Assembly: GCA_038502055.1 (NCBI GenBank)
Contig: JAXRKN010000045.1
Coordinates: 3,990,501-4,054,500 of the forward strand
Source: Tanytarsus gracilentus
Lineage: Eukaryota; Arthropoda; Insecta; Diptera; Chironomidae
Length of the DNA: 64,000 nucleotides
Direction of reading: 5' to 3'
Shown here piece by piece: positions 25,701 to 39,484 of the stretch. Below the pieces are notes generated by a model. The model was not told the DNA's origin and made no database searches. It saw nothing but the letters and a program-made list of their open reading frames with translations. The first letter of the stretch is position 1. Each line of letters opens with the position of its first letter. The position numbers were made by a program, and so were the translations under genes.

Positions 25701-28700
25701 GTTTTCGATGGCAAATTGGGAAAAGGCTAATTAGATGTTGAGAGTTTTCTGTAAGTGAACATAAAAAATTGCTGTTGAAATCGATTCAAGGGTTGTTATT
25801 GAGATGAAAACTGTCGTTGCAGAGTCATGAGCTTCTTAAAATTAATTTTAATACAAGAATTTCTTTTTCATTTTCATTCATGGACACAGAAAAAGACTTT
25901 TACTGAATTATCATTTCTTTAAAACTTTCTACAAGTTGAATTTAAACCTTGATCTTAATTATGCAGTTAACTGCAGTTGTAAAAATCCTCATAATTTATT
26001 TCTGTTTCGTTAATGAAATATTTCCTGCCATTTTTGGTCTTCACCGCTTAGACCCAATTTCAAAATTAAACGTTTCGGAGAAAAACCCAGCGGCGTATTA
26101 AACTTTCTGAGAATTCCTTCTTATGCGGATCTTTCTGAAGACTTTCTACGAAAAAATGAAATGAAAAACATCAAAAGTGAATAATATCATGATAAAAATA
26201 TGTTGGTAGTAGAAAAAGAAAAAGAAAAGTAAAATTTACCGCTTTGAAAACTGAAGACGAGACTTACAACAAATTCTTCTCGATTACACGACCCGGAGAG
26301 ATACATAAATAAAAAATTTAACTTTAGACTCTGAAAGAGATAAAAATTTTGAGTGAATTGAGACATTTTGAGCAAATATCTTCAGTCTTCACTTTGTCAC
26401 ATGCATGCCATATTTTGTCACTTTTTGATGAGATTTTCATTCTTCTCCTTTTGCACACGTAAATTCTCATGACACACATGAATGCGAAATAACTTTCACC
26501 TTCCTACACACACCTTGGGCATAATTCAAGCAATATTTCATAAGAAAGTTCAATGAGCATGGAAAAAATTTCATCTTTTTTAAGCATTTCAGATGTGCGA
26601 CATAAAAATTGAGATGACATTCGTCACTTGGTCATGAATTTTCATTTTTGAATGCGTAGAAGTGAAAATAAAAATCTTCCTCATGCCGCAAGAAATTATT
26701 TGTTTAATTTTATGCTGCTAGAAATATTTGAGCTTAAAAATAATTTTTGTTCTTTCTCATTTTTAACTCATATAAATTTCCCACAAAAGAGCAATTCATT
26801 CACAATTTACAACCTCGAAAAAAGCTCTTTCAGCTTAAAATCCCCAAAAATATCATCACATCATGAATAATCAATGCTCAGTCATGCGACACTCCATAAA
26901 TGACATGAACATTATACTTTATGTGGCTGCTGCTCTTTTCGCTGCTGATTCACTCTCGCGAAAGTGAACAATGGTTGCGACTACAGTGAGAAAAGGGCTG
27001 AAGTTGGATAGGAAGTGAAGATGACAATGGCAAGAGCATATGTGCGAGATTATAATCCATTAGAGAGTGAGAGCAAGCAAGTTAAGGAAGCAGTAACAGC
27101 TGTAAAACTGAGCCTTACTTAAAGCACCGAGATGAAGATAATCTTTTTTTGTTGAGATCATAAAACGATGTGAGATACGAACACAGTCGCTGCGTGTGAA
27201 TGCGAAATGTGCGTTCAAAATGAATTTAATTTCATTCTTCAATTTTCATAAACTTTTTCTTCCATCTCAAACACAAATTTAAGCTCGTACGACAACAAAA
27301 ATTGAATGACATCGTCAACATGAGGAAAAATTTACAGAAAAATCTCCTGAAGTGCGTGCATGAAAATGGATTTGAATGTGAATGAGGACCGAACGAAGGG
27401 TTGAGGATGAAAAATAATGAAAAAGGATTTTCTTGTTGTCTTTTCAATTTTTCACGAGAAAGCAGAAAGACTTCATGCGGAGCAGACACAAATGTCATGC
27501 AGTGATTGAATGAATTGCTTGAGATTTTCGAGTTTTCTTCTCGAATTGCAAAAGTTTCTGATAAATTTTTGATATTTTAAGGGTGAAAATTGACCGGTCA
27601 ACTGGAATTTATTTGTAATCAAAATCGACATGAAATTTGCATCTTTAAGATTTTTCTTCAGGAAGGATGTTATGAAGGATATTTACATCGATGATGTGTG
27701 CACAAATTTTGGTGATGTGATACACAAAAGACACATCCGAAAGGCATAAGATTTAAGGGGATTGGGAAGGAAAAAGGATTTGTGGATGTGCTATTGAGCC
27801 TGCTTGTTACACCTTTGCACATTTTCATCCACAGAAGAAATTTTAAAGATGAAAAAGGTGAAAAAAATCTCATGTGGAGCGTGATGAAGGAAACTTTTAT
27901 CGAACATTATTCAAGTGAGTGTTTTGTGTATGCATGAGAAGTAAAAAGAAAGGAAATGTGAAGAAATGTTGGAAGCAAAGCATTTTATTGAGTATCCTTG
28001 AAAGTGCTTTTTCATGTCCTCATTTGTGGTGTTTGGAGAATTTTTAAAGCCTCGTTAATTTTTTTTGAAAATTTAATTTCCACAATTTTTCTCATCAAGA
28101 CATTCTAATTAAACATTTTTCTTCACTCTTTTTCTGAATTCTCATTTAATAAATGATGAAAAACACAAACAAGAAAGTAAAAGTTAGAAAATTTTTCATC
28201 CTTTCATCTTCGTTCTCTTAATTAGTTTTAATTGCGAATCCATTCAAGTAATGAAGTTTAATTAAAAGTGAAAAGTTTTCATTCAAACAAATTTTTTCAA
28301 GCTTTCAGATGATGAAAAAATAGTCAGCAAAATAAAAAGATTAAAAGTTGGGTGAGAAAAACATGCTGAGATGCAAGTTTGTGGAGTGAAAAGAACATGG
28401 AACTGAATTATTGTTCATTTCCCATGCGAAAACTTTATCATCACATTCCATTCAGTCACTGAATGTCCCATTTTAGCTTCATACAATTTATGTGAAAAAG
28501 AGTGAGACATAAAAGGACATCCAGACGTACGAGCACAAATATTTACAAATTGTTCAACCACAGCAACTGTGCAATCGACAGTTTTCTCTTCTTTTGAATC
28601 ATTAAAGGGTGTTTTGCTTTTAATGAATAATTACTTAGAATCAAGCTAATGTTGAAAATCCTACAAATGGACACAAAAATCAATGAGACTATAAAAAATG

Positions 28701-31700
28701 CGTTAAAGTTAAAATTTAAATTCAAGTTGGTAAAATTTTCAAAAACATACGAGTCAAATTTTAACTGTAACAAAAGTTTTTCGCTGTTTCCATTTGTGGA
28801 ATAAAACAAACTCTTCTTTTACTATCGCACTCTCCTCATCTTCATTCATAAGTTGTGGATGTTTTAAATACATGTATGATGAAAAATTATGCTCTGCAGC
28901 AGTAAGAGTGCAAATTAAGTGTTAATTACTTGGCGATAAAAGCCACTTTAATTTTCCTTTTCAGTGCCGCTCAAAAACCAAGTGCAGTTGCCAAGGAAAA
29001 TCTCTCATTTGTTCACAAAACATTATGCAAGGCGCTAATGAAGGCTTTTATGAAAGAGATTTTTTTCATTTTCCTTTGTACTCATCCTGTTGCACGATGT
29101 TGAAAGTGAACTTTGTGCAGACTTCATGAACAACAGCATAATTTAATTAATTTTGAGAGCTGTTGAGAGTGATTATGCCTCGAGAGCTTTTTACTCTCAT
29201 TTCACAATGTATTTCGCTAGACTCGACTCTCATAAAAAACTTGTAACATCCCTAAGAGAATTTTGTCGCGTGAAAAGTTGCAAGAACTAAGAGATAAAAA
29301 GTTTTAATTTTTTTAGAGGAGATTATAAAAAAATTTCTTTATTCAGGAATGATGAAAGTTTTTTGAGTTTATTTTTGTGAACATAAATTACCATGGGAGT
29401 GAAGAATTTACATGGAAAGTTGAAGGATGAAGAAAATTTTGTTAAATTTGTTGGTTAGCAAAAATATTTTTTTGAGAACATCGAAAACTTTTTGTGTTTG
29501 GCTAAAAAATGTCATGCATTTAATTTTTTAAAAATTCTGAAAAATTTTAGTTTTTGTTTTGAGTTTTCTATCACATCAAAGAATTTTTTTAATGGGGATT
29601 GTTAAGGTTAAACTTTGAATTCGAGAAATTTTTGATCGGGATTTTATTCAAATTGGGAAGTTTAACTCTGAATGATTTTTTCATCCTTCTTTTTTCCTTT
29701 AAAATCTTTTTTATAAAGTATAAAACCTTAATTTGCAAGCCATTAAGTTTTGATTTTATTTACCTCTGGTTTCTGCTTACCCTTTCTAATCGTACAAAAT
29801 TTCTTTCATCTCATTTAATAAACTTCAAAAAATACCTTTCATATAAAACCTTTTTTATTCGGAGCTTTCTTTGTCAAGAATTTCGTATAAGCTCGTACAT
29901 ACATAGATTCAAGTATGCCTCATTTGTGTCTAGCCGAGCCAATTATAAAAGGATTTTGTTCTTTCTGCCACTTACAGGAGAATGAAGTCGTAATAGCAAT
30001 AGTTAAGGTTCATTTTTTTGTCCAAACATATCCTCAACACATATACTGACCATGAAACATGTCACAAAAAAAGGTTGGGGCTTTCCTCTCCAGCAAATGA
30101 GTCGTGTTGGAGACCAAACATCGTTTAGGCGGAGACTGGTTGATTAAACAAGAGTCGAGTCAACGATAAAAAGCAAAGGCAACGTCAGAAACCTGCAGAA
30201 CGATAAAAATCACTCATTTATAACAGTCGGAGGGCTTCACGTAAAAGTCCAGACGTCAATGGTGAGACGAGTGGAAGCAAAAAGTCATAAAATTAAATGA
30301 TTTCATGTTTCATGGACATTTTTAGGGCCGCCCGCCTACGATAGACTCATTGATGTCTCATGTCCGGCGATCTCGATTTAGAAGTGAAATATTTATGGAT
30401 TTAATTAAATGTTTGCAAATTCATTTTGTGGGATGAAAATTTTAAAAAGTCGGAAAGTTTTTTGAATTTTCTCTGAAACTCAAAAAGCATAAAATATAAT
30501 TTTTGTTCTTAAAATTTTATTTTGAATTTTTTCATTTTTTGAAAGATTTTTTCATAACTCCTAACAATTTTATATAATTTTCTCACTCAATGCACACAGA
30601 ACCTTTTTTAAAATATCGATTTCAAGCTTTTTTATGGGCGAGCAATTTATAAAAATCATCATGCGGATAACAAGGCACCACTTGTGATTTTTATCACTTT
30701 CAATGCTTTAATTTCCTCAAAATCGTCAAATACATCCTGCAACAAAGAATTACGACTGAGAACTGAAATTCCATAAGCGAAAAAATTATTCACGTTTGTA
30801 TTTTTGGAAGTGGAAATTTTTTCGGATGCTGCGCAAAAGTGAAAAATGAAGTAAAAAGAAGATTATGGAAAGCTGGAAAAGGATGAGATGCTATAAAATA
30901 TTGCATGTCCACAAATGTATGAATGAACATTGGTAATAAAGTCTAAAGCCACTCTTAGTAATTAAAATTTTTGTTATGTTTAACTTTTTTGAGTGATTAA
31001 ATTTTTAAGCTTCTTTAGGTCAAATTTATATTCATCTATCCGATTTATGTAAACGTTTGTAATTTCTAAACAATTTTTTAAAAGTTATGAGATTTTTTCC
31101 TGGATTTATTAAATCCTTTGAAAAATTCTAACGAAAAAAATATTAAAACAACAATTTCTGTTTACAGTACGTGGTCTGAGGATTGTTTACTTTTTGGAAG
31201 AAAAACATACCTCAACCCTCTTTAAAATATCTCAAAATTCGAATAATAAATTGAGTTCACATTAATTCAATTACTTTCTGTTCCACTTATTTCCATCAAA
31301 ATAAGATGCTCCTCAATATAATTCGAAAGCATAGAGAGGCACTTGAGTAAAAATCTCCTTCTCACAAATTTTGATAAAATTATTTGTAGTCAATTTCAAT
31401 AATCCAATTTTTTTGTCATTGATAACATAAAAAAGCGATGGTAACATGAATTTTATATTCAAAATTCATAAAACAAATTGGAGCGGAAAACATTTACAAT
31501 GCATAAGCTTCTTTATCGTAAGCCCATCAGGCATGAAAGCGTCTGCAATGTTGTAAACAATCTCATGGCAAATCGACGACGATGAAAGATATAAACCGTT
31601 GTTTACCAGCTCGCGATGATAAAATTGTACTCACATCGCACTCAATTTCATTGGAAACTAAAGCGACATCAACTGTTACATCAACTGCAGGGGAAAATCC

Positions 31701-34446
31701 TTTTTTAATTCCAATGTCTTCACCAGCCAGCTTTTATTGAATTGCTGCATTACGTATTAAATTGCGCGAGATTAGTGCTCGAGGGAGGATTTAAACGCGA
31801 ATTGTTTTGTTTTGTAAATAAAACGCAAGGGATGGACTTGAACTTATTTAAACTTGTAAAGTTACAAAAAGCTTTAAACTTACTTAAAAGAGCTTTTAAA
31901 ATTTTCAGCAAAAGCTCTGATTTTTCATATAAAATATTTTTCAAAACTTTTATAGAACTTTAAATAAAAAAATCTATTGCAACTTTTGTATTCCCACTCC
32001 TCGCCCATTACAAAACAATCTCGTAAACAATTTAGAAGAAACCAAGCCCCAACTGGTATCCCACACTTAATTTTCTCATCTTATGCATATTATGAAGCTT
32101 CACATGGAATGTCTGCACCCACAGCTGTGTGTGATGTAAATATTCGACATATGTGTGGCGTGTTCATATGCGTGTTTAAGCATTCACTTTAAGGAGCAAC
32201 ATAAGCTCCATAATGCTGTCATATGAATTTATGTTTATGCTTTTGTCAATAAATTTTCTTTCTCGATTTGCATACAACTCATACAATTGCCCTCATCACT
32301 CAGACACTTTGATGCGGTCGTAAAGTTGTCTAGGATATTTTTTTTTTGCTTTTTAAAGGATTTTTGTTGCGTCGTAAAAAATCACCTCGAAAAAATTTAT
32401 TTCCAAAACATGTCTCAAATCCATTTATGAGATTAATAAATTTTGAGCAACATGAGATCGATATTTTTGTTTATATATCATAGCTCAAAGCAATTTGCCA
32501 AGGAAATGTCATCATATTTCGGTATAAATGATACTCAGTTCATTTACAGCTGTGCTGACATGTGAAATAATAATTATGTGATATGTTTTGTAATAAATTA
32601 TTGACAGATAATTTGTTGTAAATTACTTTTTGCTCAGTGGTTTGCGTAAGATTAATTTTGAGAGTGATATTAGGTTGAGGATAAAAAATGCTTAATTTTT
32701 TTAAAAAATATTCGAATTTATTTTTATATCGAAATTTTTTTAACGTTTTTTTTAGATTTAAAAAAATCCATTTTTTGTTGCTCTTAAAAAAACACATCCT
32801 TAATCTCATTGCACACATTCTGTCCGATTACATGATGATAATTAATGAAGATTGGCAGAAGACAAACATTTTATTAACACATTTGAGTTCGCCAACAAAT
32901 TTATCAGTTCAACTAACAAAACTTTGATGATTAAAATGACAATAAAATAAGCGATGCTATGGTCATTCGAATTAAAATTATCTGATTACTTAAAGTGAAA
33001 TTAATCAAAAATACATATTTCAAATCTTGAATCTCTACTCAACACTTTGAAATTAAAATTTTCATTTATAAATAATTTAATCTTCATTTATCATGAAAAA
33101 CGAGAGAACTTTTTCGGTGCTAATTAGAAAATTATCCGATGCTTGATGAAAGAAGAAAAAGTTTTTCATTTTTTTGCTATCAAAAGAAGAGATAATTAAT
33201 TAAATCTCGTCGAGCAATTAAGAAAGCACTTTTGAATCTTTTATCTTTCACTGGGTGTCAAAAATTAAACTCAACAATTGATTTAAAGATGAATCACTCA
33301 AAATATTAAATTTCCATCTGCGAAGTTTTAATAAATTTTCATTTCCCTCGCGTGAAATTCTCACTGCCATGTCATTCATATCCCTTTTTATATCACTGCA
33401 AGTTGTTACTCGAGATTATTGCAGCGCGAATATTTTTCTTATGAAAATCTTCACGCTGTGATTTCTCATGAATTATTCATCATGCAGCGAGTTGTCAAGT
33501 GAGATGAGATTAATGTGGACGAGAATAAAAATTTATTGCGTTATGATTTTTCGGAGATAACTCAAGGTTGATAAAATTCAAGAGTAAAATAATTTGGAGA
33601 CGAGAAAATTGAGAATTAAAGGAGAAAATTTTCAACTTGAGGAGTTTTTTATGTAAAAATATTTTAGTGATTCCTAAAATTTAAAAAATTGACACAAAAA
33701 TTTTTAAACCACTCAGAGTTTTTAAAATTTCACTTAACGTATTTTGCAAAATTTATGTTCAATGTATGAACAACAAACAACTCAAAGTGCCGATATTGTG
33801 TTCATAAACATTTGCCTAAAAAATTACATTTATACAATCAAAAATTCATCTCCAACAGTTTCTCTCTCTACATTGTCATCACTCCCTTAACCAACAAAAG
33901 AATGATTGTAAAAATTTATGTTGGAAAGAGAAAAAGCTTATATAAAAGTTTCTTCCCTTCAATTTTGCCAGCAAAAGCTTTTCTGTAAACAGCTTAAGAG
34001 AATAAAGCAACTTTTTTTGGTAAACGAAAAGAGAAAGTTTTTAAACCTCAATTTTTGATTCTTTTTCTTGTTTGCAATTCTGTCGATTGTTTGTAGAAGA
34101 AAGTTCTTTCTCTTGTAATGGTTTGGGGGACGAAAAGTGTTTTGTGCTATTGACTCAACAATTTCTTCCACTTATAGCTTGTAAAACAACTTTATCATCT
34201 TCGAATTATCTTCGAGCTATCTAAACTAAATTTTTGGATCGAGTTTGAATATTCTTGAGTGTGCTGTCGGTGACAATTCTAGAATTTACATCTTGTGAAT
34301 GATGAAGACAAACTTTTTTGTGTTTGTTAACCTCAAATACCTCAAATAATAATTTCAACTTCAAATTTTCGCTTTTATCTCAAAATTAATTTAATTAATT
34401 AAAACACATTTTCAATTTATTGACAAATAATCTAATTAAAATATTT

Positions 34447-35723
34447 TTACAAAAACACGGTGGAATTATTTGACACGGATAATTCAGAAATTGATGCCTC
34501 GAATTGAGTTGTGATGATTATGTACATTAAAATACTCGTCATATACTGTTAAAAAACTAATAATTTTAAAATCATAAACAAATTTCTTGAAATTTACCTC
34601 AAAAAATAATTTCCAATCGATATTGAAGAAAATTGTCGATGCTTGAAATCTTTGTTTCTCAATAGATCTGACAAAATAGTCAAAAACTCGCTCTGAATTG
34701 GGATCAAATATTTTGCGATTGCACAAAATTTCACATCCAATATCCTTGATCCCGTCGACAGCTTTCCAAGTGCTCTCAGCGAAATAAATTGCTATTATAA
34801 TTGGGTAAATTTCTATGAAACCCCACAAAGTTCCCGCATAGACGATTAAAAACGCTTTAGTATCATTTTTGTAAAGTGCTCGTAAAACTCCATAAGTTTC
34901 GAATGTAAAATCTAGCAATAAACAGAAGAAAATTAAAATTAAAGGAAAAGTTAGATATTTGTTAATTTTCTTCAATATTTTTAAAGTTTCCATGTACAAT
35001 TCGACATAAGCTCGAACTTCAGAAGAATTTAGCGAATTTTGATATGAAATTCTTTTCGTGATCATTATCAACCGATCACGACAAGCAACTGAAGCGAAGA
35101 TGAATTGACAAACGATAGCAATCAAATATGAAGATCCAATAAAATAATTTAAAGTCATTATAAACTCAGAAGTGTAAAATCCGGTGAAGAAAAAAGAAGA
35201 AACTGATGCGAGTGAAACAAAAATCAGAAAAACGATTGTGAAAGTGATGAAAGTTGAACATTTTCTCCGATGATCTTCAAAATCGACTGATAAATTGTAC
35301 TTTTTGGCCTTTTAAAAAATTAAAAATTTTAATTTTTGAGCGTTTAAAAATTGCTGTAAATTTTACCTTTATGTCAAACTCATGAAGCCTAAAAAGAATT
35401 TTTATAATTTTTCTTGAATTTTTCCACTGATAGAAAACCATGAATAAGGAAACCGAATTTCCAAATAGAGCGCAAATATAATAAGCGTTCAACAAAATCA
35501 ATGAGTTGTTCCAGTAAGTCGTTTGACACCCAATGAAATAATAAATTGAGCAAAAAATGGCGAAAATTAATGTAATTGACCACATTTTATCGCGGAGCTT
35601 TACTTCAAAAGTGCCATAGTGAATATTTTTATGAAATGAAGGAATAAAAAGTCCAAAAAACTTCAAGTAATTGTAGATAGGCTTAAATGAGGTGAAAACG
35701 TTTGAAACTTTCTGCTTGGTCAT
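34447..35723 (-). CDS. Gustatory receptor-like 7TM chemoreceptor A
   Basis: Three exons, 35367-35723, 34598-35308 and 34447-34545, are joined by short GT-AG introns and encode about 388 residues. The protein is a multi-pass membrane protein opening with the array's common N-terminus (NVFTS, then PIYNYLKFFGLFIPSF). Exon 2 ends with a loop containing EILCNRKIF and DWKLFFE. Exon 3 carries the last helix ending in IIITTQFE, the counterpart of the C-terminal TYhhhhhQF signature of insect gustatory receptors. Family knowledge: these are ligand-gated cation channels on gustatory neuron dendrites, with an inverted topology. It is the most downstream of five tandem paralogs that share both splice positions. 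Odorant receptors of the same superfamily are the alternative; the QF motif favours a gustatory receptor. The ligand is unknown. Confidence 0.82.
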
Positions 35724-35826
35724 GATACTTTGAGTATTGACTTTTGAATGTATTAAATTCGATTAAAATCGAGCTCTAAACATTTAATTTAATTTAATTA
35801 TTTATTTAACAAAATGTCATAACATC

Positions 35827-37102
35827 TCAAAGTAATAGTAATATAGTTGAGTTCGACGCGACCGTCAGTTCAGGTATTGATGCCTCAAACTGCATTGTAA
35901 TGATGATGAACATTATTATGCTTGAAATACACTGGAAAAAACTTTAATGTTATTAAAATTAATTAATAATTTAATTTCAAAAATAACCTCAAAAAGAAGC
36001 TTCCAATCGAGACTGAAGAAAATTGTTTTAAAATGCAATTTTTCCTTCTCAATTGATCTAATAAAATATCCAAAAACTTTTTCTGCATTTGTTTCGAAAA
36101 TTCTATGATGACATAAAATTTCATATCCAATATCTTTTATTTCTTCCAGTGCCAACCATGTACTCTCTGAACAACGAATTGTGATGTAAATTGGATAAAG
36201 TTCTGCAAGTGTCCAAATAGCTCCACTAAAAGCGAGAAGAATTGCCATATCGATGCTTTTATATAGCGTCCGCATCACTCCATAAAATTCAAATGTGATG
36301 TCAACGAGTAGCAGCATGAAGCAAATGACCAAAGGAAAAGTCAAATCTAAATTAATTTGATGAATGATCTCAAAAATTTTCCTGCATAAATTAATGTACT
36401 TGTGAGTTTCTAAAGCACTCAAATGATATCGAAATAAAAGTTTTTCTTTGACCATCAGCAATCGATCGCGACATCCTATTGAAGCGCAAACAAACTGAAT
36501 AATGACACCAATCATGTAGAAATATCCGATTATGTAGGATGTGATCATCGAAATTTCAGGATCGAGATCGTAAAACATAAAAAATGTCATCGATAAAATT
36601 CCCGCTAAAATTTGAATGCTCACTGATGAAATTAAAAGTATTGATAACTTTTTACAGTCCTTCATAAAATCAATTCTTAGATTTACAGAAAGAGCCTGAA
36701 AAATAATTTTTTGAAATTTTTTATCTAAAACTTTGATAATCTTACTTGTTCATCGAACTCATGAAACATCCTTAAAATCCTTAAAATCTGATCTGATTTT
36801 TTCCATTGATAAATAATCAAAAATAAAGCCACCAAATAGCCACAAATTGAGCAAAAATTGTAAGCATTCATTAGCACCAGCGATGAACTCCAAGTGCTTG
36901 ATTGCTTTTTAAAAGAAATAAATACTAAAACTAACAAAATCCAGATTGGAAACGTCGGCAGAATTGAATCACTTAAGTTTCTCTTTAAAACTTGTTTGTA
37001 AAAATTTTCATCCAACAAAGTATGAAAGAGTCCAAGAACCTTCAAAAAATAATAAAGTGGCTTGACCGACGTGAAAATATTCACGAACTTTTTCGAGCTC
37101 AT
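35827..37102 (-). CDS. Gustatory receptor-like 7TM chemoreceptor B
   Basis: Exons 36746-37102, 35988-36695 and 35827-35931 give about 389 residues in the same three-exon layout as its neighbours. The N-terminus reads NIFTSVKPLYYFLKVLGLF. Several hydrophobic helices follow, then the conserved pre-terminal loop (IGYEILCHHRIF, DWKLLFE) and a last helix with FIIITMQFEASIPEL. The tail ends in VASNSTILLLL, with a possible N-glycosylation site. The gene lies about 100 bases upstream of receptor A on the same strand, which indicates tandem duplication. No frame damage is seen. A chemosensory ion channel of gustatory neurons is the expected role; the tastant cannot be inferred. Confidence 0.82.
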
Positions 37103-37245
37103 TTTTGTACAAAATTACAGCACAAACTGATCAATGACGTCTAAATTGAATAGTCAAAAAATTAATTTTCTTAATTTTCAAACGTCATAAATTTATTTTT
37201 ATGTGACACACATACATTTATGGTAATAAAAGGATCAGTGACATT

Positions 37246-38634
37246 TTATTTTATCGTAGAATTTGTTGACATTGTCATGTCCGGTATTGATGTTTCAAAT
37301 TGTATTGTAATGATGATAAACATGGTTATGCTCGACATGCACTGGAAATGTAGAAAATAATAAATTAAAACTGATGTTTTAGAACTTAAATGAGCTTCAA
37401 AAATTATTCCAGGAATATTAATTTTTGTGATTTTGTCATTAAAAACGGATAAAAAACTTTTCAATCTTTCCTGTCCTTCTAAATCCATTAAAGACTCACC
37501 TTGAAAAACAAATTCCAATCAAGATTGAAGAAAAGTGTTTGTAACTGAAACTTTTGCCGCTCGATAGATCTCATAAAGAAGTCAAAACTTTTTTCTGTTT
37601 GATAGTCGAAAATCTTTTGTCGACAAAGAATTTCATATCCAATATCCTTGACCTTATCAATTTGCTCTAGCGTCATCTCAGAAGCTCTTATGACGATAAA
37701 AAGAGGAAAAATATAAGTAAAAGTCCACAGAGAAGCGTTGAAACTTATTAAAAACTTCATAGGTGAATCCTTTAAAATTGCTTGAACGACTGAATAAGAT
37801 TCAAAAGTGATGGAGATGAAGAGAAACGTGAAAATTGCCATCAGCTGCATCGTGAGTGTTTTGTTGATTTTTCTCAAGATTCGAAAGAGCTTTCGATACA
37901 GTTCCACATATTTATGAACATCAAAAGAATTTAGATGATATTTTGAGGAAACTCTCTCATTCATGATTTTCAATCTATCGCTGGCTGAAATAGCTGCGCA
38001 AATGAACTGAAGGCAAATTCCGATTGCATAAAAATGTGCGATTAGATATGCGAGCATTAAACGCCAATCAGAGTTAGGTTCTCCAGCAATAATGAACGAT
38101 AGAGGTGTGAAAACTGCGAAAAAGATGATAGCTGCAGTCGGTAAACAAATGTAAAATGATAAAAGTCTTCGGTGCTCGGAAAAATCAACACGGAGGTTAA
38201 TTGTTGTCGCCTATAAAAGTCAATGATAAAATTATATTAAACTTTAATTTTCGAGTTGTCTGACAAGAAAATTTTACCTCCTCATCAAAATCATGAAACC
38301 TTTTAATTAATTTCCAAATTTCATTTGAATTTCTCGCTTGATAAATTAGTACAAAAATTGCCACTAAAATTCCAATAAAAGAGCAAATTTCGTATGCATT
38401 AGCCAAAAGTAAAGATGAGCTCAATAAACCATTTCGCTTTTTATAAATTGAAAAAGCAAAAAGAAGTAGAGCAGAAAAAATCAGCAAGAACCAAATTTTA
38501 TCAAATCTTTTCACTCGCATCACGCCATTTTGCGGATGTCCAACAAATGATGGCAAAAATAATGCGAAAACTTTTAAATATCTATAAATTGGAACCGCTG
38601 AAGTGAAAACATTTTTAAATTTTTTAACAAACAT
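37246..38634 (-). CDS. Gustatory receptor-like 7TM chemoreceptor C
   Basis: Exons 38278-38634, 37500-38210 and 37246-37341 encode about 387 residues. The N-terminal family block is NVFTSAVPIYRYLKVFALF. Exon 2 holds the middle helices and the loop EILCRQKIF through DWNLFFK. Exon 3 is CMSSITMFIIITIQFE, then a tail ending in MSTNSTIK. The second intron, 158 bases, is longer than in most paralogs but has normal ends (GTGAGT, TTCCAG). The coding frame is intact. It lies third from the left in the array, with about 140 bases between it and receptor B. Confidence 0.82.
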
Positions 38635-39460
38635 TAAAAAAATTGTTTAACTTTGAGCGTTTATTAAATGCGACTGAAAAAATAATTTAATGCGAGGGTT
38701 GAAAAATTGAGTGATTAAAAGCATCCGAAGGAAATGAAAAAAACAAATTTAAATTATCTTTGCAATTAGACTAATTGATTTTTATTTTATTTAACTTCTG
38801 CGTCGTTTTTTGTTGGTTTAATATTTTTAATGGCATAAAGTTAATGTTAGGCTATCCATCTGTTTGGTATTTGTCAGTACCATTTATTTTTTTTAAAAAT
38901 GCAAGTTATGAAAAATTATATTCTTGAAAAATAAGATAGTGAGCCTAATAAAATGATTTAGTGTGCATGTGTAAAGACGAATCAAAGACTTCATCAAAAA
39001 AAATTTAAATTGTTGTTGAATTTGATGTCGTTAAATTTGGAACTGCAAGTTCATATTGTGATGTTATTGAATATGTGATGATGACAAAGCCGAGAATGCT
39101 TGAAGTTATCTAGAATAAAAATAGTTTTTATACTTTAATGTGATTTTTTTATAGATTTAAATTTAATTTTAGGGTCACCAAGTATTTTTTGAAACATTTT
39201 TTACTTTTAATTTTAGTTGAATTTTAATTTTAGGACAAAAATTTTAAATTATCCCGACAACAACTTTGTGGTCAGCCAATTTTTTTCACTTACCTTAAAA
39301 ATTAATTTCCAGTCGAATTCAAAGAAAATCGTTTGCATTTTGAATTTAGAAACGTTTATTGATCTCATAAAGTACGAAAAAGCTTCTTTAGACGCCGAAT
39401 CTAAAATTCTTTGACCGCATAAAATTTCGTATCCGACGTCTATCAAATTTTCTATAGAGT

Positions 39461-39484
39461 TCAAAAACTTTTCAGATGTTTGTA
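39461..39484. repeat. Left copy of the 24-base target-site duplication
   Basis: It starts TCAAAAACTTTTCAG and ends GTTTGTA, and is identical to 40525-40548. The flanking bases differ (39460 T against 40524 C; 39485 G against 40549 T), which fixes the length at 24. On the minus strand it encodes receptor residues QTSEKFL. Confidence 0.92.

Larger units (their letters stand above)
22648..34446. other. 11.8-kb intergenic stretch without supported genes
   Basis: The sequence is AT-rich throughout. Every open frame is short and of AT-driven composition, without signal peptides, domains or consistent splice partners. Two zones stand out as visibly richer in G+C and in transcription-factor-like motifs, about 30060-30380 and 31490-31740; both are reported as findings. 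Otherwise I see nothing that can be named. Confidence 0.5.

Noticed and set aside
29599..29985. 128-codon open frame in the gene desert
   Set aside because: The composition is Phe/Leu/Lys/Ser/Ile, as expected from AT-rich DNA. No splice partners, signal peptide or family resemblance.
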